From Globomyces pollinis-pini (Eukaryota > Chytridiomycota > Chytridiomycetes > Rhizophydiales > Globomycetaceae), in NCBI GenBank assembly GCA_025399215.1, contig MU621266.1:1-36726 (forward strand): DNA of 36,726 bases, read 5' to 3'. Numbering within the stretch: position 1 is the first letter of the stretch; every line of letters starts with the position of its first letter. Shown here in pieces: positions 10,992 through 22,948 of the stretch. A program made the translations under genes and the position numbers. The notes beneath the pieces are model-generated. The model was given only the letters and a program-made list of their open reading frames with translations, ran no database searches and was not told where the DNA came from.

Positions 10992-12143
10992 TTGTGTATT
11001 TTAAAAAATCATGTAACAGTTGGAAAATACAAGGATCGCTTATGTATGTAATAGATTCAGTTTGTAGTAATATTGCAAATTTTTGCTTAAGTGTTTATTG
11101 GACAAAGCGTATTTTCTGATTAAATACCAAGGAAGATTCAATTTTCCATCTGTCTTGTCGTTAGGCATACACGAAAATTAATCAGTTGGTATTTTTGGAT
11201 CAAACAAACACTTTCATTTGGAATTTTGTAAGTCGCGTTTTTAACAGCATTGTGAAAAAGATTCACGAAATCATCTATCCATGCCAATCATTCAAATATT
11301 AGTCCAGAGTTAAATAAAGGGGTTTAATCATTTTCGAAGGGTGCTTAGAATAGTCAAATGAAAATAAGAACCTGATACCACCACACAGGGTAGACTCATC
11401 ATTACATATATGACTCATTCAGGTTTTAAATCCACTATACAGTAGTCATTAAAATACCAACCAGTTTCAGCACCTAGTTAAACTATTTTACCGTGGTAAA
11501 AATTGGTAATTATACGAGCTTTGCAATATCCTTTAGAATGAAACCATTTGTAATTGGTGACACAAAAATTGTCGGCATCAAACTCCGATTAAAATTAATC
11601 TCATGTTTCTTGCCCAAAACATTATGTATGCAATGCAGCTTGAGCTGCGATGAATAGAACAGAGTTTATATAAGATAATCAGTTTGCCTTTGCTTTTGTC
11701 CCAGTCAATGCTTTTAGTTTTATTGGGAAATCATCATCCAATTGCTTTAGAACATCCCCTGTTATTTTTTTTTTATATTCATCACCGGATTATAGTGGAA
11801 TATAGTTACATTGATCAATTCTTTTCTTTTGTCGTGGCTTCAAAAGTGTCGGGATGGAAACTCCGATTAAAATATTGCTTGAACACTAACCACAACATGC
11901 TCGCCCCAAAACCACCATTTGATAGCGGAAAACGAGCAAATGCAAAGATGTCCTTTAATAAATATCTAACGATTTGATTTTAAAATCCAGTCGTGTCTTT
12001 GCAGTCACTACCTGCAGCTTTTATTTCGCTTATCTAAAACGCATTGGGAAAGTTTCGGGTCTCGGCCGTAATCTGTGCCATCTGAAATAATTGTTTCATT
12101 TTCGTATATAAAGCAAGCCATAGAATGATTTCAATTCAATTCA
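10992..12143. other. Long intergenic region upstream of the ABC transporter gene
   Basis: These 1152 bases hold no convincing gene. The 97-codon frame at 11684-11977 starts at TTG and has no domain. A 16-base exact direct repeat, AAACTCCGATTAAAAT, occurs at 11580-11595 and 11858-11873 with similar flanks (TGTCGG before it). A small inverted repeat GCAGC/GCTGC is at 11635-11648. A TATA box lies at the right end. The length compared with other gaps in this window suggests a large promoter region, but this is inference. Confidence 0.45.
12105..12113 (+). promoter_or_regulatory. TATA box of the ABC transporter gene
   Basis: TATATAAAG, 31 bases before the ATG at 12144. A start of transcription about 25-30 bases downstream would leave almost no 5' UTR, so either the UTR is very short or the box acts differently. 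Confidence 0.5.
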
Positions 12144-15100
12144 ATGACAGCCGAAAAGAAAGAATTGGCTTCCGAAGACGCGAAGGAATATGTTCCTGAA
12201 ATCATAAAACCGATCAGATACAGCGTAATTGAGTTTCCCCTTAATTCTCCTAGGATTTATTTCGATATACAACTACAATAGAATTTATATTCATGGCTAT
12301 TGCTCTCTTTTTCAGTATTGCAGCTGGCGCTGCTTTGCCAGCGACTTCCTTGGTTTTTGGAGGATTAGTAGATACTTTTGCTAAATGGCAAGCTCAACCC
12401 GCAATTGGTGTGCTGATTACTGCTGATCAATTGGTTGCCGAAGTTAACGAACAGATTATATTCTTTTTCTATTTATTTTGTAATGGATCATTCATTAACC
12501 TCTAGTGATTGCGTTAATCTCTACTTACGCATATATGGGTGTCTTTGTCTATACTAGTGAAGCAGCCGCCCAAAGAATCAGGAAACAGTACCTCAGTTCA
12601 GTAATGCGACAAAATATTGGTTGGTTTGATAAAGTGGGACCTGGAGAAGTTGCTACCAGAATTACTAGTGATACTCTATTAATTCAAGATGGTATCGGTG
12701 AAAAATTACCGATGGCATTCACCTCCGCTGCTACCTTTATTTCCGGTTTCGCCGTTGCCTTTACCAAAAGTTGGAAAATGACTTTGGTGATGATGTCCGT
12801 TGTACCTTTGATCATTATCAGTGTTGCAGTTATGAACTTGGTCTCTGGTCGATTCCAAACTAGAATTTTATCCCTGTATTCCTCAGCTGGAAACATTGCT
12901 GAAGAAAGTATCAGTGCCGTTCGAACTGTCACTGCATTCAACTCACAAAAGAAAGTCAGTAATCTTTACAATAACAGTTTGGCCGGTGCTAGATCCGAAG
13001 GTATAAAAAAATCTATCACTACTGGTACTGGTTTGGGTTTCTTGATGTTTTTCATTTATTGTTCATATGCTATTGCCTTTTGGTATGGTCACATTTTATT
13101 ACAGGACAATGAAATTACTGTTGGGAATGTCGTCAATGTCTTCTTTGCTGTTTTGATTGGTGCATTTTCTTTAGGACAGATTGCACCTGATTTACAAGCG
13201 TTTGCATTTGCCATTGGTGCTGGAACTAAAATCTTTGAAACTATTGATAGAATTCCAGAAATTGATCCACAATCAGAAGATGGAGAACGTCTATCACGAG
13301 AAACTTTAGAAGGCCATATAGAATTACGTGATGTAGAGTTTACTTACCCTTCACGTCCAGATATTCAAGTTTTGAAAAAAATGAACTTAATTATTCATCC
13401 AGGGTCAACAGTGGCTTTAGTCGGTCAATCAGGGTCTGGAAAATCTACTATTGTTCAATTATTGGAACGTTTTTATGACGTCGATAGCGGATCAGTTTTA
13501 ATTGATGGAAAGCCTATTAAATCTCTTCATATCAAAACTCTTCGTCAGATGATCGGATTAGTTTCCCAGGAACCAACATTATTTGAAGGTACTGTTGCAG
13601 AAAATGTTGGATTTGGATTGGTTGGCTCCGCGTTTGAAAAAGAAATTGGGGAAAAACGTCAAGCTTTGATTGAAGATGCTTGCAAACAAGCAAATGCGCA
13701 TGATTTCATTATGAAACTTCCACAGGGTTATGATACACAAGTAGGTGAAGGTGGTCTTTTACTTTCTGGTGGACAAAAGCAAAGAATTGCAATTGCAAGG
13801 GCCATTATTAAAGATCCAAAGATTCTACTTTTAGATGAAGCAACTTCAGCATTAGACACTACCTCTGAACGTGTGGTCCAAGAAGCACTTGATAGAGTAT
13901 CAAAGTCAAGAACTACAATAAGTATTGCTCACAGACTTAGTACCATCCGTAATGCAGATAATATTGTTGTGATGGTCCGGGGTGAAATTGTGGAGCAAGG
14001 TAACCATGATAAATTAGTCAAGCAAGATGGATTATATGCCAAATTGGTTAATGCACAAACTCTTGAAACTGGTTCTACAAATTCTTCTCAAAAATCCGAA
14101 GATGATCCTGATGAAATCATTGATCAAGTTGTCCATGAAAAAGAAGTAGAAGAAGAAGATGTTGGAACGGATGATTTAGAAACTGGTAAAGAAAAGAAAA
14201 TGTCTTCAATAGCGGTCTTTGGCCAAATTATGAAATTCAACGCACCAGAATTGAAATATACCATTCCAGCATTGATTGCCTCTATTGGGTCCGGTTTAAT
14301 TAACCCATATTTTGCAGTTGCATTTGCCGAAATCATCAATGCCTTTGCTACCAAAGGCGAGGAATTAGAAAGCAATGCAAAATATTGGTCAACTGTATTT
14401 CTTTTAATTGCTACTGCGGCATTTATACTTGGATTTCTACAAAATGCTCTGTTTGGACTTGCTTCGGAATTGTTGACTGAAAGACTTCGAAAGATGGTAT
14501 TTGTGGGATTAATGAGGCAAGATATTGGCTTCTTTGATGATGAAAAGAACTCGACTGGTTCATTAACTTCCAACCTGTCTTCAGATGCACAAAAGGTCCA
14601 AGGAGCTTCTGGTGCCACTCTTGGTGCTATTTTGCAAGTTCTTGCAAATTTAATTGCATCCATTGTCATTTCATTTGTGTACGGTTGGAAATTGGCTGCA
14701 GTTGCTACGGCTTGTCTACCGATCTTGGTATTAACATCAGTTTTTAGACTAGCCATCTTTACATACTTTTCAGATAAGAGCAAAGCTGCTTATGAAAGAT
14801 CTTCCCAAGTTGCTTGTGAATCTGTCTCGGCTATTAAAACTGTTCAATCACTTACAAGGGAAAATGCAGTCTACGACGCATATGCCGCACAATTAGTGGG
14901 TCCACTAAATGATGGATTTCGAAGTGCAGTTTTCAACACACCTCTTTATGCATTGGCGCAATCAATCAATTTTTTAATCAACGGATTGATATTCTGGTAT
15001 GGTGGTCATCTATTGGCGTATGAAGGGTACACCAACAAAGAATTCTTTACTGTCTTTGTTGCTATTGTTTTTGGATCACAGAGTATTGGAAGAGTCTTTT

Positions 15101-15988
15101 CGTTTATGCCTGATCTAGCCAAAGCAAAGGAGTCTGGGGAGTCTATTATAAAGTTATTGGACCGTAAACCAAGAATTGATTCAGATTCAACCGAAGGAAA
15201 GAAAATTGAAAATATTGAAGGACTTCTAAAATTCAACAATGTTAAATTTAGTTATCCAACCCGTCCGGATATACAAGTGCTAAAGGGGTTAGAATTTGAA
15301 GTGAAACCGGGACAATTTGCCGCCTTAGTTGGTCCAAGTAATCTATTTAATTTACTAATGTATAGGTGGTTGTGGTAAAAGTACCACTATAGGATTAATT
15401 GAGCGGTTTTATGATATCAGTGCAGGAAAGATTACCATTGATGGGAATGATATTTCCTCGCTTAACGTTCGAGACTATCGTCATGCTGTTGGATTGGTTT
15501 CACAGGAACCGAATTTGTTTGACATGACTATTAAAGAAAACATTGCTTTTGGGTTAGATTACATCCCATCGCAGGAAGAAATAGAAGAGGCGTGTAAATC
15601 TGCCAACATTCATGACTTTATCATGTCCCAACCAGACCAGTATCTCACTAGAGTCGGAATTAAAGGAGGCCAACTCTCAGGAGGACAAAAGCAAAGAATT
15701 GCTATTGCTAGAGCATTGATTAAAAAACCCAAGATTTTACTGTTAGATGAAGCTACCTCTGCGTTGGATGCTGAATCAGAAAAGGTAGTTCAAGAAGCTT
15801 TAGACAAGGCATCCAAAGGCCGTACAACTTTATCTATTGCTCATCGACTCTCCACCATTCAACATGCAGATGTAATTTATGTATTAAAAGATGGTGTGGT
15901 AGCAGAAAAGGGGACACATTCTGAATTGTACCAACTTGGAGGAATATACTATGAACTTGCAGTACAACAAGATTTGACTGTGGAATAA
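12144..15988 (+). CDS. Full-length ABCB (P-glycoprotein-type) ABC transporter
   Basis: Four exons (12144-12224, 12254-12479, 12506-15337, 15366-15988) give 1253 residues, the usual size for TMD-NBD-TMD-NBD exporters. A short cytosolic N-terminus leads into TMD1. NBD1 has Walker [10 protein letters not shown] (about residue 408), the Q-loop SQEPTLFEG, the signature [15 protein letters not shown], Walker [13 protein letters not shown] and the H-loop IAHRLST. An acidic linker ([17 protein letters not shown]) joins TMD2. NBD2 has Walker A GPSGCGKST (about residue 1044), [36 protein letters not shown] and IAHRLST. Both ATP sites are canonical. Members export lipids, peptides (Ste6-like) or drugs across the plasma or vacuolar membrane; the substrate cannot be read from sequence. 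The last intron (15338-15365) interrupts Walker A of NBD2. Without it the long exon appears to stop at 15378, a false truncation. Confidence 0.95.
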
Positions 15989-16142
15989 ATAATTGCTAAA
16001 TAATATAATATTTCATAACATCTGAAAGTGCATCTAATTCATGACATGAACAGATTCGTCAGTAATAAAGGTTCTATTGGAAAGACATAGTCGGTGGCTG
16101 ATTGACAAGTACTGATCTGCAATCAGTTTTTACAATTTTTTC

Positions 16143-16640
16143 ATGATCCGGTACTTTGAGCAAATAAACGATGAATGGAGGCAATACTCGTCCATTATTG
16201 AAGCTTATTTGGAGTTAAGAGAAAAAGCACCTTTAATTCCATTTGCTTCTCTCCTAAATCACATTGGTGTATGGGATGATACGATCCCAAAGAAAGAAAT
16301 ATCTAAGTGGGCCAGAAATGCAGCAAATGAAAATGGTTTGAAATTGTTTGAAATAGACCGATCCACCACCAGGAAATTATGTAAATTTATCAGTGATGAA
16401 GAAATATTTGTCGATTGTCCCATTTGCTATGAACTATTGAAGGATGTTGATGTCATCAAATGTGAAAAAGCTTGTAAAGTGGTTTATCATAAGAAATGTA
16501 TCTATAATTGGTTGAATACAAGTATCAGTTGTCCGAATTGTAGATCTTCTTTGACATCGGCCAGATTGCAAGCTAGAGCAGAGATAGTAGAACAATTGCG
16601 TACATTTGATCAAATGACTGCCATGCTCCGCTCTGTTTGA
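16143..16640 (+). CDS. RING-type zinc-finger protein, likely E3 ligase
   Basis: A single-exon 165-residue protein. The first ~95 residues match no domain I recognise. A zinc-binding module follows: CPIC, then K-C-E-K-A-C, V-V-Y-H-K-K-C, WL, and CPNC. The spacing C-x2-C ... C-x3-C-x4-H-x2-C ... C-x2-C makes it a C4HC3 arrangement, closer to RING-CH than to classical RING-HC (C3HC4) or RING-H2, because Cys stands where the first His normally is. A Trp sits before the last Cys pair (W-L-N-T), as in E2-binding RINGs. The C-terminus is a short helical tail. A ubiquitin-ligase role is inferred from the domain. There are no membrane segments, unlike most MARCH-type RING-CH proteins. Confidence 0.8.
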   Translation: MIRYFEQINDEWRQYSSIIEAYLELREKAPLIPFASLLNHIGVWDDTIPKKEISKWARNAANENGLKLFEIDRSTTRKLCKFISDEEIFVDCPICYELLKDVDVIKCEKACKVVYHKKCIYNWLNTSISCPNCRSSLTSARLQARAEIVEQLRTFDQMTAMLRSV

Positions 16641-17216
16641 TTTTTGAATATAGTCTTTTGCAATTCCACATTAGTGTCGAATTTGTGTTTCTGTTAACTT
16701 AGAAATCACCACAAATATTTATAGATAAACATATTAATCTAAGTTGATTACGATGGATGATCAATCAAATTGAATTAATAAAACTAATTTGGCTAAGAAT
16801 ATTTAATATTATGGGCTAATATTTAATACTATGCAACGGTAAAGATTTCAGAGATTTGAGAAATCAGTAAAGACACGTAATTGTTATGAGCATATTAATA
16901 CAATGAAATCAACAATATGTAACGTGTCTATGGAGGTGTATAATGTGTACGTGGAAATAGTTTACACAACATCCACGAGCATGCAAAAACAACAAGATGC
17001 GATTGGATTACTACTTGCAGTTACAGTTGGGGTTAGTTTGCTTTATATCGTATATCAAAACAGTTCAATAGTCGATTGCTCATCAATACTGTCATTGAAC
17101 ATTCGCATGTACTCATTAGCATCTGAATAATCCATCACAATCATTCCGTCTGAATCTAGTATCCTTTAGTCTCTTTAATTTCAATAAATGCTTCTTCCTT
17201 TCTTTTTCATTTTTTC
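16641..17216. other. Intergenic region with weak candidate small ORFs
   Basis: These 576 bases have no firm gene. A plus-strand frame at 16981-17130 would encode about 49 residues with one hydrophobic stretch (AIGLLLAVTVGVSLLYIVYQ). On the minus strand, 17160 to about 17065 reads as a plausible protein end (SDANEYMRMFNDSIDEQST), but no upstream exon with an ATG could be attached. They overlap, so at most one is real, and neither is supported well enough to call. Confidence 0.35.
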
Positions 17217-20200
17217 ATGTCTGACGAAGAGGTACCAAAGACCATTTAACCAAAGGATAACGACTGCCCGTTATGTATGGAGGAAATAGATCTTTCCGAT
17301 AAATACTTTAGACCTTGTCCTTGTGGTTATCGGGTACGTTGAGGTCGTTAATTTTAGCTCTGTCGTTTCTGTTGGAATCATATCAAGGAAGACTTGAATG
17401 CTCTCTGCCCTGCCTGTCGTCGCCCTTATTTGGATGAAAATATCGAGTTTAAACCCGTATCGCCTGAAGAGTATTATCTTGTTTGTTAACCTCAGATTTG
17501 CTCAAATTAAAAATGCAAAGAAAAGACAACAGAAAGAAAGAAAAGAGCAGGATATGGCTGCAAAAAAACTACTAGCTAATACAAAGTTCAATGTAGGCAA
17601 TCCAAACGTCAGGTTGAAATATCATCAATTCTCATAATTTTAGAGTTGTACAAAAGAATTTAGTTTATGTGTTGGGATTACCTTTAAACTTAGCTACTGA
17701 TGAGGTATACACGTATATCTTATACTCTAGATTTTAAGATCACATGATTATTTTGGTCAGTATGGAAAGATAACAAAAATCGTCGTCAACAAACGGACCC
17801 CAACAGCTGGTCCCAATTGCCATCCCTCAAACCCTGCTACATCACATACTGGTGTTTATATCACTTATGCTAGCAAAGCAGATGCATCCAGGGCCATTGA
17901 AGCCGTTGATGGGACGTTGTTAGATGGCAAGATTATCAGGTATTTATAATTTTGAATGATTTTCTTATAAATAGGTAAGAAAGTTTGTTGTTCTTATAGT
18001 AGGGCTACTTTTGGAACCACAAAATACTGTTCATATTTTCTTAAGGGCCAAACTTGTCAAAATGTGGGTTGTCAGTTCTTACATGAAAGTGGGGAAGATG
18101 CTGAACAATACTTGAAAGAAGAAGCTAGATTGTAACGGATTGGGTATCTTACTTTTAGGCAACGACAAGAGAGAACTAACAAAGCCATTGCATTCGCTAC
18201 TGTGAAAAAGGAAGATCATGAGGTTGGATTACCTGTGGCTGCTGCTTGGTAATTTTGTATATATTAACTAATTGTTAGGGCTAAAACTGGTCCCATTGCT
18301 CTCAACAATAGTCGACAATTTCCAGTTTTGGGTGCAGACGTACCTCCAGATGAACCACCTATTTCAGAACATGATGAAGATATTCAAGAGTCGGAACCTC
18401 CAAAGATTAATACCACCGAAGCAGAGGTTAAAAAGAAAAGTGCCGGGAGTCGCGTTAAATTTTCACTGGACACCGAATTGGATATCGAACAGAATGATGT
18501 GGACTTGGTTGTACTAGGTTCTGGTGCTCTAGATGATGATGCAGTAGTCCCTGGGCAAGTTGCTGATTCTGAAGATAATGATTCTATGTCACTGTTTGAA
18601 CATGGCTACTCGCTTTTCTCTAAATATAATGGGCTTTTTAATCCCTTTGGTGAGGAGAAATTGAAAGCTGTCCTATTACAATCACTTGCTGGAAAACAGA
18701 CAGGGGTAGTTGCCACCGTAAACAGTAACGAACCTACACCTAAGAGTCGTTTCGAAGGATTTTTTCCAGGGACCGTTGGCCCTGTATCGAATTCAGACCC
18801 TAGCGAAGACAAGGTATCTCAGGTACACAACAACATTTTTTATATTTTATTTAGTCAAATGGAGCATCTTCAAGTATTCAAGGTCAGAAACGACCTACTT
18901 TTCCCATCAATAACCGATCAGATCAAATGAGACAACAGCAATATCAACAGTACCAACAGCAGTTCATTCAACAAAATCGATATGGACAAGCAGGAACAGG
19001 ACAATACCAAGCAGATTACGCAGACTCAAACACCTTACTGGAATCAGGAAGTCGTGACCATAAAATTGATGATTACTCAAGTACAATAAATTGATTAAAA
19101 TTTTAATTTTTTATTTATTTAGATGTAATTGAACATTCCACAGCACAGCCGCATTTTTTAAGGGACTTCCATGGGGGCCAATCCATGGAAGTTACAGATC
19201 CGAAAATTGGCCAAATCAAGAATGGAAGCAACCGTCATTAACTTATGCGAATCCTACAAACTTCATGCACACTGCCATGACAAGCACATATGGCGTTTCT
19301 ACAGATATGGATTTTGATGTTGATGAATTTAAAAGTCCTTTTTCTTACCCAGATTCGTTGGCTACTAGATCTCCTTCTGTTGCTCCTAACATGGCAGTTG
19401 ATGGGCCGAATGATATGTTACTAAGGCGTGCAAGTACGGAAGATACGATTGGTGAGAAGATTGTAGAGAATTTGACGACGAATGTTCCACAACCAACTTT
19501 TCGTGACCGTCTGATGGTAGATAATCGTTCTGCAGTTGGAGATAGTATACGGCCATCCAAAGACGCTCATGTTTCTACTGGGGATGCTGCCAAACAGCCT
19601 ACCACGCCTGAATGGCCGATTAAAAAACCGGTACCGGTGAATAAGGAGGTTGTTGTTGAGGATGGACTAAAGCATATCCGTAAATATTCTCGTTCGTCTA
19701 CAGGTAGCCTTTTTCGTGATTTAATCAATTCAGGTAGCCAAGGAGAACTGGATTCAAGTCCATCGAGATCCCCGAAACGTCAACTTTCAAAAGATAGTCC
19801 ACTGGTTGATAAAAATACAACAACTGTGGAGGCAAATTCAACGGAATCTGAGTCGAAGGTATTGAATGATGAGCAAGATCCTTTACCTTCACAACCAACT
19901 CCTATTACTCCCAAACATATTCGAAGGGTATTGACGATTATATCAAAGCCTAAAGATGTTACACCAATCGAGGCTCCTCAACAATCAGTAGTTAAACCGA
20001 ATGATGATATAGATGAAATACCTGCACGTAAAAAAGAGATTCAGAAACCGCGAAAGACAATCGTTTCAGAAAATCCTGTAGTTGAAATTGTTCCAGAAAT
20101 TGAACCGATCTTAACTCGTCAGCGTAAAAAGCAAAAGAAGTTTAATCAAGTTAAAAAGTTAAAAAAGGTGATTCCTAAACCACCAATCGAGCCAAAACTT

Positions 20201-21595
20201 GATCAACCAATTTCAGTTGAAAAAGATGAATTAGAGAAGGTAGATGTTGAGATGAAGGTTGATTTAGATATTGAAGGGACTCGATGGACAGATTCACAGA
20301 CTGGTCAAGTGGATATTGCTCAAACTTCATCTAAATCTGATGCAACTACAGTTCAAATTAATTCTAATTCTCAATCGATACCACATACAGTAGAATCTGG
20401 AAAGGAAAATGTGGTTGATATGGAGCAAACTGAAATTGAGGATGCAGGAAATGAAAATAATACAAAGTATATGCTTGGAGCTATCACCGAACTTGATAAA
20501 ATCGTGTCTATTCCATTGGCCCCTATCACAGCAAACGAAAGTTTTTCAAATATCGAGAAGGAATTGGAATTATTGGAATCGAACATCTCCAGTCTGTATC
20601 ATCTAACAATGTCTCTTTGTACGTTAGCTCTCAATGAACAATTTCTTTCCATAGACTATTGTTCTAAATGTCCTCCCTCTGATGGATCACAGCTTGTGGT
20701 TATTGGGGTGAATGGAAACTCTCAAACTGTTGATCCAAATGAATTTGTTGACGAAGCTCTTGGAAGTTTGAAAGTAACTGCAGACAAATTGAAATTAAAT
20801 TTACAAACACATGCGAAAAGGATTGTTAAATATGAACATGATATTACATTAACTAATGAAAAGTACGATATAGAAACTGATTGGTCATCTGACAATTGGT
20901 TCGAAAAAGTCTCTGTGGTTAATCAGGTTATTGACCATATAGAGCATGCTAAAGGAATCCGATACATTCGATCGTCCAATCACGTTTGCCCCGAAAATGT
21001 TGATGGTGATAGAATTAGGCCGTTTGTCATCCCAGAATCTACCAATCCGACACCAAACGTAAATACCAGTGGATTCGATATGAGTGCTGAACAATACATG
21101 GATGAATTGATGAATTGTATGCAACAATATTTAGTCAAAGATTCTCATGTGGTTGAAATAGAAATCACGAAATCTAAACGGAAGAGGAATATGAAGACTG
21201 GAAAAGGCAAAAAACAACATAACACAATTAAAAATCCATGGGTAACTTTAGCTAATATTACTGGTATAGAGCCTGAAAGACTCTATACACTTGAGCCTCT
21301 GCAGCAGTTCCAATTAATTCGGACGATTCAGAAAGAATACCCTGATCCTCATCTGTTAGTTCGAACTCTATTTCAGAATATCAAAGTCTCAAGGCCAAAA
21401 AAGAAAAATTTAACAAATGTGGAAAAAATTGAACAGTTGGAATATGAAATTGCGATTTGCAGACTACATGAAAACCATATATACGAAAAATTGCTGGCTG
21501 TTCGGGATTTGAATGATGTCTGGAGGCAGGATATGATTCGTGATTTACAAGTTGTTTTCGAAACAAATTCAGATGATGATTGGATTGATGAATGA
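17217..21595 (+). CDS. NOT4: CCR4-NOT ubiquitin ligase Not4 (long model)
   Basis: Exons 17217-17231, 17256-17333, 17358-17470, 17496-17612, 17644-17704, 17731-17939, 18003-18131, 18159-18248, 18279-18822 and 18855-19080 encode the diagnostic Not4 core. A C4C4 RING (CPLCMEEIDLSD, PCPCGYRLC, CPACRRPY) is followed by a basic coiled segment. Next come an RRM (NLVYVLGLP, ILRSHDYFGQYGKITK) and a C3H1 finger (C-x8-C-x4-C-x3-H ending FLHE). Not4 is the E3 subunit of CCR4-NOT, acting on stalled ribosomes and mRNA decay. The last intron has two possible 3' ends. AG at 19122 gives a 566-residue protein ending at 19241, close to yeast Not4 in length. AG at 19148 joins the large open frame and gives 1342 residues. 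I prefer the long form: the frame is open upstream of the 19265 ATG, and only 23 bases separate the short form's stop from that ATG. The core is certain; the C-terminus is not. Confidence 0.75.
19149..21595 (+). other. Large C-terminal frame: Not4 tail or separate gene
   Basis: The frame is open from 19133 to the TGA at 21593-21595. If translated alone from the ATG at 19265 it gives 776 residues. Most is disordered and charged, with Ser/Pro-rich segments, a basic cluster (RQRKKQKKFNQVKKLKK) and an acidic patch. The last ~380 residues look folded or coiled: ELELLESNISSLYHL, then a Cys pair (YCSKCP), and finally a helical end with PERLYTLEPLQQFQLIRTI and DDDWIDE. I recognise no named domain. 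Some fungal Not4 proteins carry long C-terminal extensions with basic and helical segments, which agrees with a fusion. If it is an independent gene, it has almost no promoter space. Confidence 0.55.
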
Positions 21596-21607
21596 TGCTT
21601 TAGGTCA

Positions 21608-21624
21608 ATAAATAAATCTTTATT
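21608..21624. terminator. Shared poly(A) region of convergent genes
   Basis: The plus-strand NOT4 frame (stop 21595) and the minus-strand 7TM gene (stop 21662) converge with only 66 bases between stops. The segment AATAAATAAATCTTTATT carries AATAAA on the plus strand and also, through TTTATT, on the minus strand, so one short element could serve both 3' ends. Confidence 0.5.
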
Positions 21625-21661
21625 AATTTTTTCTTTACCATTTAAATTTCGTTTTTTTTCT

Positions 21662-22948
21662 TTAGTTAGGACGTGGTGAGTTCATGTATTCGTTCGGGCT
21701 TGGTGATAATGGAGTTCGCGTTTGGAAAGGAAAATTGGACGCATTTGAAGATATATTTCTACGGTCACTTTGTGGTGTTGAACTATTGATTTGTGTTGGG
21801 GACGCGATTGCTCTCATATTTGGAGTTAAACCAGTGGTACTGATCCTTAGTGGTACTATTCTTCGCGTATCATTAGGTGACAGGGATGTGTTGGGGATGC
21901 TTAAATGTGCTGATGGTGAAGTATTCGTAACACTGTTTCTGACGCCAGCATCAACAATATTTGAACCATCGATGGAATTCATTGACTTGCGTATATCCAA
22001 TGTAGATAAACGTTGAGCAGATGCCGGTCGAAGTTGCCCACTACCTCTAATTGTAATACCAGGCTTTGATGTACGCTTTCCATCATTTACTCCTTTAGTC
22101 AATTGTCTAGGATACTTCATCTTTGCACAGTAATCATATATCAAAACATACACAATCGGATAAATTGTCAATTTTAGATCAGCAATGATGTTCAATTCAC
22201 CAATTGTCGAAGTCACATCTATCGCAACAACAATAGTCCCAATCAAGTACACTATTAACGCAATTATATCAATGACCATCATTAAGATGATTCTTACATT
22301 TAGCTTTTTATGGTACTTGTCGAAACGTACTTTGCTACGATCACTAAAGTTTTCTCTTCGTTTTGGTGCATCTAATTTAATGCTTTGTAACAAATAAAAT
22401 ACGATACAAACATGCAGACAGGTTTGACATATGTACCAGGAAAGTTTTCCACCAATTATCCACTACCAGCAATTAGAATATCATCCAATATTTACCGCTT
22501 TGACTGTTTTGTTATCGACCAGAATTATCCTGTTGATAAAGTTGGGCGAAAGAGTAATGACAAAGATAACTACAACCACATACTGTAAATGCAATAACTT
22601 CCTTTTACTCCAATATGTATATCCAATATGAAATAATTTTACTATTTCAACGAATTGTAACGTAGCAGCTAATAGCATTATACTAGTAGAGTAATTGTCG
22701 ATGACGATTAACACTATTTGAGGAATTTCTTCTGAATTCAACGATAATAGTAAATGATTGATTATCCAGATAACTGCCAGTATAAAGTACGCTAAAAGTT
22801 GACGATATAGGATGATATTCTCGACCAGACCACTAAAAAGGTGATAGATATAGCAAGAATCTACTACCAACAACACCAACTGTAATGCGATAGTAACGAA
22901 GCTCAGCATAGATGTTTCAGTCATTTTAGTTGCAGATGATTCAGTCAT
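21662..22948 (-). CDS. 7TM protein, member A of a three-gene family
   Basis: Two exons (22948-22496 and 22462-21662) joined by a 33-nt phase-0 intron give 417 residues. I take the ATG at 22948 (MTESSATKMTE) because it aligns with the start of the divergent neighbour. An upstream frame reaching 23029 begins at TTG and is not used. About seven hydrophobic segments are seen: four before the intron and three after. Exon 2 opens with the family-typical W-I-I-G. After it come a loop with K-L-D-A-P-K-R-R and, after the last helix, a cytosolic tail of about 170 residues rich in Ser, Thr, Pro, Asn and Arg. No GPCR class signature (DRY, NPxxY) is visible, so receptor function is only a guess. The gene is head-to-head with member B (221 bases apart). 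Confidence 0.8.

Noticed and set aside
11684..11977. 97-codon frame upstream of the ABC transporter gene
   Set aside because: TTG start, no recognisable domain, leucine-rich by composition only.
14124..14783. 219-codon minus-strand frame
   Set aside because: Antisense shadow of the ABC transporter TMD2 exon, which is strongly supported on the plus strand.
16903..17130. 75-codon frame with a hydrophobic segment
   Set aside because: Short, no homology recognised, and it competes with an equally plausible minus-strand frame.
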